A DNA stretch of 64,000 nt, from assembly GCF_003315175.1 (NCBI RefSeq), contig NZ_QNRQ01000001.1:248001-312000 (forward strand). Direction: 5' to 3'. Below are positions 12,699 through 21,454 of this stretch, piece by piece. Both the position numbers and the translations under genes were made by a program. Each line of letters begins with the position of its first letter. Position 1 is the stretch's first letter. The DNA is from Eoetvoesiella caeni. Its GTDB lineage: Bacteria > Pseudomonadota > Gammaproteobacteria > Burkholderiales > Burkholderiaceae_B. A model generated the notes under the pieces. It was not told the DNA's origin and made no database searches. It was given only the letters and a program-made list of their open reading frames with translations.

Positions 12699-13136
12699 AT
12701 GAACAAGAAACTGATCGGATCCGCCGTGTTGGCGATCTGCCTGACAATCGCAAGCGGCGCAGCCTTGGCCAAAGGCCACGACGGTCGCGACAACAGCCGC
12801 GGCCAGCACAGATCGCACGTCGATCGCAGCGATCGGTCCGTTCACAACGGCCGCAAGGACAACCACGGCTATCGGACGTATAGCAATCGCGGCAATCAGT
12901 CGCATCGAGCCCATCCCGGCGACTATCGGCGATACGGAGCCGGGCCGGCGCGTAATTTTTATCGAGGCGGCAGGTTGCCGGCGCGCTACCGCACAGGGCC
13001 TTATATTGTGCAGGACTGGCGTGGACACCGTCTAAGCCCCCCGCCTAGAGGCTATTACTGGGTCCAGACCGGCAGCGATTTCGTATTGGCCGCAATTGCC
13101 ACCGGCATCATCGCCCAAATCATCCTCGGCCAATAA
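12699..13136 (+). CDS. RcnB-family periplasmic protein
   Basis: Secreted protein of 145 residues: a signal peptide (about 1-24, cleaved after ALA), then a His/Arg/Asp-rich low-complexity stretch, then the C-terminal RcnB domain. That domain shows the family pattern YRGGRLPARYR, VQDWRGHRLSPPPRGYYWVQ and a final hydrophobic LAAIATGIIAQIILG. RcnB in E. coli influences nickel and cobalt export in the periplasm; no rcnA exporter lies nearby, so the metal role here is inference. An AGGAG site sits eight bases before the ATG. Confidence 0.85.
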   Translation: MNKKLIGSAVLAICLTIASGAALAKGHDGRDNSRGQHRSHVDRSDRSVHNGRKDNHGYRTYSNRGNQSHRAHPGDYRRYGAGPARNFYRGGRLPARYRTGPYIVQDWRGHRLSPPPRGYYWVQTGSDFVLAAIATGIIAQIILGQ

Positions 13137-13210
13137 GCAGCTACACCCGGCACTCAAGGCGGCGCAAGCGCCATCCCGGTAGCAACTCATTCTTGAAAAT
13201 GCCTACAATA

Positions 13211-13247
13211 CTGAAGAGCTCCGTGCCTTGCGGCCGGGGCTCTTCAG
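13211..13247. terminator. Hairpin downstream of rcnB-like gene
   Basis: Nine-bp inverted repeat CTGAAGAGC / GCTCTTCAG around a 19-base GC-rich loop, lying between the rcnB-like stop and tpm. It has a short T-containing tail. It may end the upstream transcript or form part of the tpm leader. Confidence 0.4.
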
Positions 13248-13337
13248 TTGCAGAAAAAGCATCCCCGCTGGAACTCAAGGCAGGACAGGCTTGCGCCTGG
13301 ACCCGCGGTCAATGACAACGTATTCGAGGATAGATCA

Positions 13338-13991
13338 ATGGATGCCAATTTTTGGCTTGAGCGCTGGCGCGAAGGGCGCACGGGGTTTCACCAAGACTCG
13401 GTGACGCCCCTGTTGCCCAGGTATTGGCCCAGCCTTTCCGTCGCGCCGGGCGATCTCGTTCTGGTGCCGCTTTGCGGCAAATCCAAGGACATGCTTTGGC
13501 TTGCCGGCCAAGGCCATCGCGTCCTTGGCGTCGAGCTCTCGCCGCTGGCGGTGCGGCAATTCTTTTCCGAGAACCACCTGCAACCCAAAGTGCACGCTTC
13601 CGCATTGGGCGAACATTATGTCGCCGGCGACATCGAAATAATCTGCGGCGACATATTCGCACTGGACCAAGCAACGATGGCGCAATGCGCCGGGGTGTAC
13701 GACCGGGCCGCGCTGATTGCCCTGCCGCGACCCATGCGCCCAGCGTATGTCGAGCACGTCTACGCCCGCCTGCCGCCGCCTTGCCGCGGCCTTTTGATAA
13801 CCCTGGACTATCCGCAAGACCAAATGGAAGGACCGCCGTTCTCGGTCGGCGCGGACGAGGTTCAAACTCTCTTTTCGGGACAGCCCAAGGCCCATCTGCT
13901 GGACCGGATCGAAACGCTAAGCAAGGAGCCGCACTTCAAGCAACGCGGCCTGGACCGCCTGGACACGTTGGTATATAGCCTGGGTAACTGA
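13338..13991 (+). CDS. tpm: Thiopurine S-methyltransferase family protein
   Basis: SAM-dependent methyltransferase of 217 residues, normal for bacterial TPMT. Typical blocks are [15 protein letters not shown] at the N-terminus, [16 protein letters not shown] (the SAM-binding loop) and [12 protein letters not shown]. Bacterial TPMTs methylate thiopurines and can methylate selenium and tellurium compounds; the natural substrate here is unknown. I chose the ATG at 13338, preceded by GAGGA, because it gives the canonical [10 protein letters not shown] start; 30 extra upstream residues are not family-like. Its stop overlaps the next gene's start by one base. Confidence 0.92.
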   Translation: MDANFWLERWREGRTGFHQDSVTPLLPRYWPSLSVAPGDLVLVPLCGKSKDMLWLAGQGHRVLGVELSPLAVRQFFSENHLQPKVHASALGEHYVAGDIEIICGDIFALDQATMAQCAGVYDRAALIALPRPMRPAYVEHVYARLPPPCRGLLITLDYPQDQMEGPPFSVGADEVQTLFSGQPKAHLLDRIETLSKEPHFKQRGLDRLDTLVYSLGN

Positions 13992-15643
13992 TGCTCGATA
14001 CCATCTTCCCGTTTGTGGGAGGCGTAGGCCTGTTTCTGGTCGGCATGATGCTGTTGTCCGACGGCCTGGTGGCGTTTGCCGGCGGCGCGCTGCGCCGAGG
14101 CCTGATCCGCTTTACCGGCACGCCATTCAAAGCGTTCTCCTCCGGCGCGCTGATTACCGCGCTGGTGCAATCGTCCACCGCTACTACGGTCACGCTAATC
14201 GGTTTCGTCAGTGCGGGCCTGATAACTTTTTCGCAGGCTATTGGCGTCGTCATCGGCGCCAGCCTGGGCAGTACCGCAACGGGCTGGTTGGTGGCGGGGC
14301 TGGGCTTGCAGGTGAAGCTGGGCTTTTATACCCTGCCGCTGATTGGACTGGGCGCCTTGATCAAGCTATTGGCACACGGACGTTGGGCCGGAATCGGTCT
14401 GGCGCTGGCCGGCTTCGGGCTTTTGTTCTTGGGCCTGGACATGCTTCAGGACGGCATGCGCGGACTGGCCGGCGTGTTCAACCTGGCGCGATTGCCCGTT
14501 GGCGGCTTCTGGGCGCATATTGCGGTGATGCTGATAGGACTGGCAATGACGGCCCTGCTTCAATCGTCGGCGGCGGCGATCGCCACAACGCTGACCGCCC
14601 TTCATACCGGCACCATCAATTTCGACCAGGCCGCCGCGGTAGTCGTCGGCGCAGCCATCGGTACCACCTTGACCAGCGCCATCGTCGCCATCGGAGCAAA
14701 CGTCTCCGCCAAGCGCACGGCGCTTGCCCATATTCTGTTCAACCTGGTCGCCGGCCTGATCGCCATTGCGCTGCTGCCCGCCTTGCTGGCAGTTATCGAG
14801 TTTCTGGACCGCTACTTCAATACAACAGCCGGCCCGCTAAGCCTGACGACGTTCCATACTTTGTTCATTTTGCTCGGCGTAGCCGTCTTTCTTCCCCAGA
14901 CTTCGCGCTTTGCCCAGGTCGTCGAGCGTCTTTTGCCCGAACGCAGCGACAATCTGGTCCGGCACCTGGACAATAGCCTGCTCTCGGTTCCGGCCATCGC
15001 GCTCGAGGCTGCCCAACGCGCACTCGAACACATGGCGCTACGGCTATTCAGTCTCTACAGCCGTATTCTGGACAGCCCTTCGATGCCGATTCAGCCAGAC
15101 GAACTGCCGCAACTGCACGAGGCCTTGCAGCAGACTTTCGATTTTGTCACGCGTACGCAAGTAGCCAGCGACGACAAACCTCTGTCGGGACAAAGAATCG
15201 CCTTGCTGCATGCCATCGACCATCTGCTGCGCATGACAGCCCGCCTGCGAGAGCTCAGGCATGCGCCTATCGAGTTCGCAAATGCGCGCTACCGCGAAGC
15301 CGTTGAACACAGCCGTAGCATGCTGGTGGCGGCCGAGGGCGGCGCGGCCGGCCCCCCCGCCCTGCCCGGTACGAAAAGCCTGGAGCTGGTCAAACAAGAA
15401 GCCAAGGCGCTGACCGAGCTGGCGCACCAGGTGCGCCGCGAAATCCTCAAGCATGCCGGCACCGATGGCAATACCTCCCAGGCCTTGCATATTCTGGACG
15501 CCTTCCGTTGGATGGACAGGGCAGCCCGCCATGTGTCGCGCATCTGCCATTACCTCAAGGCCGGACGCGCATGGTCCGAACGGCTGAACAACAAAGAGGC
15601 GGATGGCGGTTTCGACTTGCCGGACGAGCCCGAACAAGACTGA
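13991..15643 (+). CDS. Na+/Pi cotransporter family protein with PhoU-like tail
   Basis: Inner-membrane transporter of 550 residues, similar to YjbB/NptA proteins. Residues 1-310 hold two related halves, each with a glutamine-serine repeat (ALVQSSTATTV near 55 and ALLQSSAAAIA near 190), the hallmark of the NaPi-II family. Residues about 340-530 form a helical PhoU-like domain. The family moves phosphate with sodium, often outward in bacteria. The ATG overlaps the tpm stop (TGATG), so the two are translationally coupled, an odd partner for a methyltransferase. Confidence 0.9.
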   Translation: MLDTIFPFVGGVGLFLVGMMLLSDGLVAFAGGALRRGLIRFTGTPFKAFSSGALITALVQSSTATTVTLIGFVSAGLITFSQAIGVVIGASLGSTATGWLVAGLGLQVKLGFYTLPLIGLGALIKLLAHGRWAGIGLALAGFGLLFLGLDMLQDGMRGLAGVFNLARLPVGGFWAHIAVMLIGLAMTALLQSSAAAIATTLTALHTGTINFDQAAAVVVGAAIGTTLTSAIVAIGANVSAKRTALAHILFNLVAGLIAIALLPALLAVIEFLDRYFNTTAGPLSLTTFHTLFILLGVAVFLPQTSRFAQVVERLLPERSDNLVRHLDNSLLSVPAIALEAAQRALEHMALRLFSLYSRILDSPSMPIQPDELPQLHEALQQTFDFVTRTQVASDDKPLSGQRIALLHAIDHLLRMTARLRELRHAPIEFANARYREAVEHSRSMLVAAEGGAAGPPALPGTKSLELVKQEAKALTELAHQVRREILKHAGTDGNTSQALHILDAFRWMDRAARHVSRICHYLKAGRAWSERLNNKEADGGFDLPDEPEQD

Positions 15644-15985
15644 TTAACTCATGGACGCGGGCTGCAGCGCAATGATTGCCATCCCAAGCAGGGCGACAAA
15701 GGCGCCTGCCACATCCCAGCGGGTCAACTGGACCCCATCGACAAAATGCAGCCAGACCAGCGCTACCGCGATATACATGCCGCCGTAAGCCGCGTAGGTG
15801 CGCCCCGCGGCATTGGGGTGCAAGGTCAACAGCCAGGCAAACAAAGCCAGCGATATGGCCGCGGGAATAAGCAGCCACGCCGGCTTGCCCTGCTTAAGAA
15901 CCAGCCACGGCAAATAACAACCGGCGATTTCGGCCACCGCCGTCGCAGCGAATAAACCCGCGATCTTTAAAAAAACAAGCATCAT
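15644..15985 (-). CDS. YnfA-family (UPF0060) membrane protein
   Basis: Four-helix inner-membrane protein of 113 residues. Family features are [20 protein letters not shown] at the first loop and [19 protein letters not shown] in the third helix. YnfA proteins resemble small multidrug resistance transporters, and some export drugs. The gene ends directly after the stop of the convergent Na/Pi transporter. Confidence 0.92.
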   Translation of the reverse strand: MMLVFLKIAGLFAATAVAEIAGCYLPWLVLKQGKPAWLLIPAAISLALFAWLLTLHPNAAGRTYAAYGGMYIAVALVWLHFVDGVQLTRWDVAGAFVALLGMAIIALQPASMS

Positions 15986-15994
15986 AGGATGCGA

Positions 15995-17203
15995 TTATCG
16001 CAGCCCCGAGCCCACACGGGTCATCAATAAGCCCGCGTCTTCATCGATGCGCAAATCCAATGGAGCGGCTATGCCCTTCAGGCGCATCTCAAGCCCGGGC
16101 ATGGATTCCTTGAACGGATCCATCAAGCCTGCCAGACGCTGGACCACTTTTGCCAGCCCTTGCTTGTTGGTGTTGGGCAGCAATAGCCACAACATATCTT
16201 CGCCGCTGCGCGCGCATCGATCCGGTTCGCGGATAATATCGACCAGGCGCTCGATCAGGGAGTCGACGAGCACACGGCCCTGCTGCTCGCCCGAAGCCTC
16301 CAATACCTGCTGTAAATTGACGAACCGCAAGCCCACTAGCGAAAAGACGGGCTCCCCATAACGCCGATGCATATCCAGCAGCCAATCCAGGGAATAGCGA
16401 AATGCTTCTTCGCCTATCAGCCCCTGAACATCGAAATTCGCGCTGAACGCAAGCTCCATATGCAAACCTTGGCTACAACGCATATATCCAGCCTCCGTCA
16501 ATTGGTAACTGTAGATTTCCTGCACTCGCAACTCGTTCTGCTCGTGCCTGCTATCGCACTGAAGACAGCGCACTTGGCTAAGACGCCGCGATCCGCAACG
16601 CGCGCAAAACCGCACCCTGTCCACCAAAGCGGCGCGGCCAAGCCAGCCTCCCTGACCCAACAATTGCAGGGTCGAAAGAGCGTCGAAAGTCTTGCCCTCG
16701 GCCAGCGTATCAAGCAAAGGATAAGCGTAGAAATCGGCCTTGCTGGCATCCTGCAGGGCGAGTATCCGCCGCGCGCCGCCCAGCCACAGCCAAGCCAGCA
16801 CACGTGTTTCGTAACTGTTTTCCAGGCTCTCGGGACTTAAGGTGGCGTAACGGTCCTTCCATCCCTGCACCGCACACGCCAGCGCCTGGCTGTCCTTGGG
16901 CGGCGCGCCATCGCCCAAGGCATCGCACCAGCCGTCTTGATCCCGAGCACAGTAAATATAGGTGTAGCGATAGGCGGGATGGGCGCGCAGCAAACGCAAT
17001 GATTGCCCGGCCTGACTGGCGGGCAGATCGAGAACAAGAGCGTCATAGACCGCGGATGCCGCCAATAAGCCGTCGACCGAATCGTAAGAGTCGGCGCTTG
17101 ACTTATCCGAGGCAGATTGCGGACCGAACTCTATAACTGCGACACGAGGAGCACAGATACGCACACCTTTAATTTCATAACATGGGGAAAAGTATACCCC
17201 CAT
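15995..17203 (-). CDS. TackOD1-like zinc-ribbon protein with degenerate GGDEF domain
   Basis: A 402-residue cytoplasmic protein. Residues about 15-150 look like a diverged receiver or flavodoxin-like fold. Residues 160-250 match the TackOD1 output domain as I remember it: YPLLDTL, LVDRVRFC, then C200-x2-C203 and C213-x2-C216. The second half of the zinc region is degenerate; only one later cysteine (243) remains. Residues about 280-402 resemble a GGDEF domain, but the catalytic loop reads SGED, so cyclase activity is unlikely. The start lacks a strong ribosome-binding site. A role as a signalling or scaffold protein is inference; no polysaccharide genes lie nearby. Confidence 0.7.
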   Translation of the reverse strand: MGVYFSPCYEIKGVRICAPRVAVIEFGPQSASDKSSADSYDSVDGLLAASAVYDALVLDLPASQAGQSLRLLRAHPAYRYTYIYCARDQDGWCDALGDGAPPKDSQALACAVQGWKDRYATLSPESLENSYETRVLAWLWLGGARRILALQDASKADFYAYPLLDTLAEGKTFDALSTLQLLGQGGWLGRAALVDRVRFCARCGSRRLSQVRCLQCDSRHEQNELRVQEIYSYQLTEAGYMRCSQGLHMELAFSANFDVQGLIGEEAFRYSLDWLLDMHRRYGEPVFSLVGLRFVNLQQVLEASGEQQGRVLVDSLIERLVDIIREPDRCARSGEDMLWLLLPNTNKQGLAKVVQRLAGLMDPFKESMPGLEMRLKGIAAPLDLRIDEDAGLLMTRVGSGLR

Positions 17204-17249
17204 TACGAAACAAGGCGTATCAGGCGTAACAAATTACTTGCGCCCCGCC

Positions 17250-17414
17250 TCAGAAGGTGGAAGCACAATGTCCCCCGGAGGGCGCCTGGCCCGACCCGGC
17301 CGCGATCAGCGGCGGCTCCAGTCTATGATTGACAGGCGCGGACGCCGCCCAATCCCATGCAAAGAACGCAATCAGGGCCGCCCAAAAGACCAGCATGAAG
17401 AATGATTTTTTCAT
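17250..17414 (-). CDS. 54-residue membrane peptide in sulfur operon
   Basis: A short frame, ATG at 17414 and TGA at 17250-17252, ten bases after the stop of the YeeE-type transporter gene. It encodes MKKSFFMLVFWAALIAFFAW, one transmembrane helix (about residues 5-22), then a short polar tail ending GGHCASTF with a single cysteine. AAGG precedes the start. The lysine start, helix and position make it a credible gene too short for usual gene calling. I do not recognise a family. It may be a small partner of the transporter; that is inference from context. Confidence 0.6.
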   Translation of the reverse strand: MKKSFFMLVFWAALIAFFAWDWAASAPVNHRLEPPLIAAGSGQAPSGGHCASTF

Positions 17415-17424
17415 CGTGCGCCTT

Positions 17425-18513
17425 TTAGTGGAAACCGAAATGGCGGCGTACTCGCACGCCTATCAGCGAGCCGCAAAATGCCAAGGGCACCCAGATCCAG
17501 CCGTGTATGCTGCCGGTAGAAATGCCGCTGACCATGGCGCCGATATTGCAGCCGAAAGCCAGGCGCGAGCTATAGCCCAATAAAAATCCGGCGGCAATGC
17601 CCACCGCCCACTGCTTTGCCGTCAATGAGGCGGGCACCGCCGACGCGGTGCGCTTGCCGGCCGCAATCCACAGCGCACCCGCAAGAATGCCGATATTGGT
17701 GATGGAGGTCACGTCCATGAAAACCGACTGCGACAGCGTCGTTAAATTGACGGGCTGGCTCCAGAAGGGATTAGCCGCGGGGTCGAACACGCCGGTTGCT
17801 GTTGCGATTTTGGCGAACCATAAGCCAAAGCCATACACCACACCCCACGGCTGGCCCGCAATAAGCAAATTGAGCACCGCCAGGACTGCAAGCAATACAG
17901 CGCCGATGAACAAGCGCCGGTCGAACCAGGGCGCCGATTTCCCCGACCAGCGCAAAGCGGCCCAGCCTAACGCGGCAAGGCCCAGCAATGTCAGGCCCAA
18001 GGCTTCCCAGGGACCAAATTGAGTCACCAGCCCCACGGGCTTCAGGGCGCCCAGGCTTAGCCATTGCTCAAGCTGTGCCGAGCCCATAAAGCTGCCCAGC
18101 GCGAACATGGGCAATATCGCCATGTTGAGCGGAATGCCCAGCCCTGCCTTATAGAGCGTACCGGAGCCGCAGCCGTCGGCTATTTGCATGGCCGCACCGA
18201 AAACAAAAGCCCCTATCAGAAGGCTGAAGCTGGGAGGGCCCAGCGCCGCGCCGAGGTCGCCGGGAAATGCGGCCAGCAACGGCATGGATACAGCCGCCGC
18301 GATACCCAGCAACAGTAACTGCGCCATCACGCCGCGCGGATCGCGCTGTTCGATCAAACGCCGCCATCCCGTGGTGAAACCGAAACGGGCGCCGGCCAGC
18401 ACGCCGCCCATGCCGATGCCAACCAAAAACAAGACAGCCTGGCGCGTGGAAACGAACCAGGCCAGCCCTATAAAAAAGGCGGCCATTACGGCCGCGAAAG
18501 GAATTCGAGTCAT
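17425..18513 (-). CDS. YeeE/YedE (TsuA-type) sulfur-compound transporter
   Basis: Inner-membrane protein of 362 residues with about nine to ten helices, the full-length two-repeat YeeE/YedE form. The conserved cysteine motifs are present: MQIADGCGSGTLYK (Cys115) and AFGCNIGAMVSG (Cys322). In Spirochaeta thermophila TsuA such cysteines relay thiosulfate through the membrane. The gene lies 13 bases after a periplasmic rhodanese gene on the same strand, which supports a thiosulfate or sulfane-sulfur role. A 54-residue membrane peptide follows. Confidence 0.88.
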   Translation of the reverse strand: MTRIPFAAVMAAFFIGLAWFVSTRQAVLFLVGIGMGGVLAGARFGFTTGWRRLIEQRDPRGVMAQLLLLGIAAAVSMPLLAAFPGDLGAALGPPSFSLLIGAFVFGAAMQIADGCGSGTLYKAGLGIPLNMAILPMFALGSFMGSAQLEQWLSLGALKPVGLVTQFGPWEALGLTLLGLAALGWAALRWSGKSAPWFDRRLFIGAVLLAVLAVLNLLIAGQPWGVVYGFGLWFAKIATATGVFDPAANPFWSQPVNLTTLSQSVFMDVTSITNIGILAGALWIAAGKRTASAVPASLTAKQWAVGIAAGFLLGYSSRLAFGCNIGAMVSGISTGSIHGWIWVPLAFCGSLIGVRVRRHFGFH

Positions 18514-18526
18514 AGTTATGAAATAG

Positions 18527-19471
18527 TCAGGAAGTAACCTTGCCGACCAAGTTTTTAAGGTCGTTCAGAATTTGCGTGCCACGCCCGGGAACATTGTCCA
18601 TGGGAAGCGCTTTGGCCGACTGCGTCCATTCTACGATTGAAGCGGGATAAAGCTTCACGTTCTTTTGACCCAGGACTTCGGACAGCGCGAACCAATCGGT
18701 GGCCGCCCAGTGCCCGGTATTGCAGAATGAAATGGTTTCATCGGCTGTCTCGGGCAATGAGCTGGCGGCGATTTTACGTGCCTCGTCGGTCGACACGAAA
18801 ATGGAGGTGCCGGGCTTGAACCACTTGCTGTTTTCCAGGTTGACGGCACCTTGAATAGTCCCGGCGGTCTTGGCGGCTGGCACCTTGGTTTGTCCCTTGA
18901 AAAAGGCAGCGGGACGCGCATCGATGAGCTGAGTCTTTGGATTGCCCACCTGAGCCAGAACCTGGTCCTGGTCGGCCATGATGGCCGTGTTCAAGACCGG
19001 CGTGTACTGGCTGGCCGCGACTTGAGTGGCCGCCTGGTCTTGAGGCAGGCCGGCGTCGGTCCATGCCTTGAGGCCGCCATTGAGTATCGACAGATTGTTC
19101 AAGCCCAGATACTTGAGGGTCCAGTAAACGCGCGCCGACGCGCCAAAATCGGTTGAATCGGCACCCGAGGAAACCACCACCGCGTGCGTGGCTTCATTCA
19201 GGCCCAAGCTGCGTACCAGGGCTGTCAGCTTGTCAAGCGCGGGAACCTTGCCGGCATTGTCGGCCGGCCCGCGCCACTGCCCGTAAGGTGCGGACACGGC
19301 TCCGGCAATATGGCCGGCGCTGTATTCGGCGACAGGACGAATGTCGACGACCCGTACTGCGGAGTCGGATTTAAGCGCATCGAGCTGGGCAGGCGTAAGC
19401 AATGGGGCCGCTGCAGCCGCGGCGCTGAAGGCAATAGCCGCCGTTGCGGCCAAGGTGGCGAAGAATTTCAT
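18527..19471 (-). CDS. Periplasmic sulfurtransferase with two rhodanese domains
   Basis: Secreted rhodanese of 314 residues. A signal peptide spans about 1-22 (cleaved after AAAA). The first rhodanese domain (about 25-145) lacks a catalytic cysteine; the second (about 165-300) has the active-site loop SFCNTGHWA with Cys250. It transfers sulfane sulfur between donors such as thiosulfate and thiophilic acceptors. It heads a minus-strand operon with the YeeE-type transporter, suggesting it hands sulfur to, or receives it from, that carrier. Confidence 0.9.
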   Translation of the reverse strand: MKFFATLAATAAIAFSAAAAAAPLLTPAQLDALKSDSAVRVVDIRPVAEYSAGHIAGAVSAPYGQWRGPADNAGKVPALDKLTALVRSLGLNEATHAVVVSSGADSTDFGASARVYWTLKYLGLNNLSILNGGLKAWTDAGLPQDQAATQVAASQYTPVLNTAIMADQDQVLAQVGNPKTQLIDARPAAFFKGQTKVPAAKTAGTIQGAVNLENSKWFKPGTSIFVSTDEARKIAASSLPETADETISFCNTGHWAATDWFALSEVLGQKNVKLYPASIVEWTQSAKALPMDNVPGRGTQILNDLKNLVGKVTS

Positions 19472-19563
19472 TTTGAACGGCCTGAATAAATTAGCGCAAT
19501 GAAGAGCTTATTTTCCCATACTTCAAAGGCATATAGATATACATCTTAATTATTTATTTATAT

Positions 19564-19593
19564 AAAAATACCGGCTTAGCGGCCGGTATTTTT
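19564..19593. terminator. Strong bidirectional terminator
   Basis: Perfect 12-bp stem (AAAAATACCGGC / GCCGGTATTTTT) with a six-base loop TTAGCG, and A/T runs at both ends. It lies between the small DUF4870 gene and the rhodanese promoter region, and most probably ends the DUF4870 transcript. Confidence 0.85.
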
Positions 19594-19608
19594 ATTGTAG
19601 AGCGGAAC

Positions 19609-19983
19609 TTAGACGTACATAGGTTTGTTGTCCACCAAGCGCAGCCAGCCTTTGACGATGCGGTAGATAACCCAAACGACATTGGCCATAAGGACCAGGT
19701 AGCCGATAAACACGAACAACAGCACAAAGCCGATAACCGCCCATAGCATGCTGTACCAGAAGGTACGGATCTGCCATTTGAAATGCGAAGCAAGCCAGGT
19801 TCCCTGGACGTCGCCGCGCTTCACGTAATTGATGATGATGGCAACCAGGGCTGTAATCCCCACCAAAAAAGCCACGGCCTGAAGCGCATAGACCACGGTG
19901 GTGATTGTCTTGGCCGATTTCAGCTTTTCGTTGTCAGGGTTCGAACCCGGCTGGCTCGCCGTGGTAATAATTTCGTCGTTCAT
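19609..19983 (-). CDS. DUF4870-like small membrane protein
   Basis: Inner-membrane protein of 124 residues with a polar N-terminal tail of about 25 residues and three helices (about 28-50, 72-95, 98-113). The pattern of three helices and the segment [16 protein letters not shown], followed by [16 protein letters not shown], fits the DUF4870/Tic20-like family. The function is unknown. The gene is monocistronic, ending in a strong terminator and divergent from sbp. Confidence 0.85.
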   Translation of the reverse strand: MNDEIITTASQPGSNPDNEKLKSAKTITTVVYALQAVAFLVGITALVAIIINYVKRGDVQGTWLASHFKWQIRTFWYSMLWAVIGFVLLFVFIGYLVLMANVVWVIYRIVKGWLRLVDNKPMYV

Positions 19984-20176
19984 CAGTGCTCCTGGTTATG
20001 GCAAATGTGCGCAATTATGCCGTGTTTTCGTGACAAGCAACAAGCATCCGGCATATCCGCGCTTATGCGCGGACCAACTAAGCAATCGCGAAATCATTCG
20101 TTTTATTTCAATCTCGCAATCGATAACCTGTCAACTCCGAAATACATTCTTCGAAACTGTCCCAAAGGTAATAACG

Positions 20177-21187
20177 ATGCTGTTGAAAAAACTCGTACGA
20201 TCCGCCCTTGTCCTGGCTGTTGCCGTCGCACCGCTGGCGCAGGCGGCTGAGGTTTCGCTTCTGAATGTCTCATACGACCCGACCCGTGAACTTTATCAGG
20301 AGTTCAACCACGCCTTCGCCAAAGAATGGAAGGCCAAAACCGGTGACGATGTCACTATCAAGCAATCGCATGGCGGCTCGGGCAAACAAGCCCGTACTGT
20401 CATTGACGGAATTTCGGCGGATGTCGTGACTCTGGCGCTTGCCTCCGACATTGACGCCATCGCCAGTCGCGGGCTGATCGACAAGGACTGGCAGAAGCGG
20501 CTGAAGCTGAACAGCTCGCCCTATACATCGACCATCGTTTTCCTGGTTCGTAAAGGCAACCCCAAAGGCATCAAGGACTGGGACGACCTGATCAAGCCCG
20601 GCATCCAGGTGATTACCCCGAATCCCAAGACTTCAGGCGGTGCGCGCTGGAACTATCTGGCCGCCTGGGGCTATGCCTTGAAAAAGCCCGGCGGCAACGT
20701 CGATACGGCCAAGGAGTTCGTCGGCAAGCTCTTCAAGCAGGTGCCCGTTCTGGATTCCGGAGCCCGCGGATCGACGACGACGTTCGTTGAGCGCGGCATC
20801 GGCGATGTGCTGCTGGCCTGGGAAAACGAAGCGCTGCTGGCCATCAAGGAACTGGGTCCCGATAAAGTCGAGATCGTCGCTCCGTCAGTAAGCATCCTGG
20901 CCGAACCGCCCGTTGCTGTCGTTGACAAGAATGTCGACAAGCGCGGTACGCGCAAAGTAGCTACCGCCTACCTGGAATACTTGTACAGCGATGTCGGCCA
21001 GGAGATTGCCGCGAAGCACTACTACCGGCCAAGCTCGGAAACAGTGGCGCAAAAATACGCTGCGCAATATCCGAAGATCAAGTTGTTCACTATCGAAGAT
21101 GTGGCGGGCAGCTGGAGCACAGTGCAAAAAGAACACTTTGGCGACGGCGGAATTTTCGACCAGATCTATCAGCCGGGCAAGAAGTAG
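20177..21187 (+). CDS. sbp: Sulfate/thiosulfate ABC transporter, binding protein
   Basis: Periplasmic sulfate-binding protein of 336 residues, with a signal peptide about 1-22 ([20 protein letters not shown] gives the mature start). Family blocks are [28 protein letters not shown] and [19 protein letters not shown]. It delivers sulfate or thiosulfate to CysTWA for cysteine synthesis. The start at 20177 has an AAAGG site; the open frame runs 93 residues further upstream but that part is not a leader. It is separated from cysT by 267 bases. Confidence 0.93.
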   Translation: MLLKKLVRSALVLAVAVAPLAQAAEVSLLNVSYDPTRELYQEFNHAFAKEWKAKTGDDVTIKQSHGGSGKQARTVIDGISADVVTLALASDIDAIASRGLIDKDWQKRLKLNSSPYTSTIVFLVRKGNPKGIKDWDDLIKPGIQVITPNPKTSGGARWNYLAAWGYALKKPGGNVDTAKEFVGKLFKQVPVLDSGARGSTTTFVERGIGDVLLAWENEALLAIKELGPDKVEIVAPSVSILAEPPVAVVDKNVDKRGTRKVATAYLEYLYSDVGQEIAAKHYYRPSSETVAQKYAAQYPKIKLFTIEDVAGSWSTVQKEHFGDGGIFDQIYQPGKK

Positions 21188-21244
21188 CTTATTTCAATCG
21201 ATCTGCCCATGAGGGCCTCGCTCTCTTGGGCGGCCGCTTGGCGG

Positions 21245-21266
21245 CTTGCTGCCGGCTGGCAGCAAG
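21245..21266. terminator. Hairpin in sbp-cysT gap
   Basis: Nine-bp stem CTTGCTGCC / GGCAGCAAG with a GGCT loop, 57 bases after the sbp stop. No T run follows. It may act as a partial terminator or an mRNA-stabilising structure that leaves sbp in excess over the membrane genes. Confidence 0.4.
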
Positions 21267-21454
21267 GCCGAAATACCATCGTGTCGCAGAACGCTCCGAA
21301 GCTTGATGACGAGGGTTCACATGGCAATGGCGCCCCGCAGCATTATGCTTAATGCATCTAAGAAAATACAAAAAAAATCGTTCTATTTATAACAGCGAAG
21401 TGCAACCATTCTTACTCTCTTAGTCGAAAATAAACTTCTGACCTCCGACCGCAT

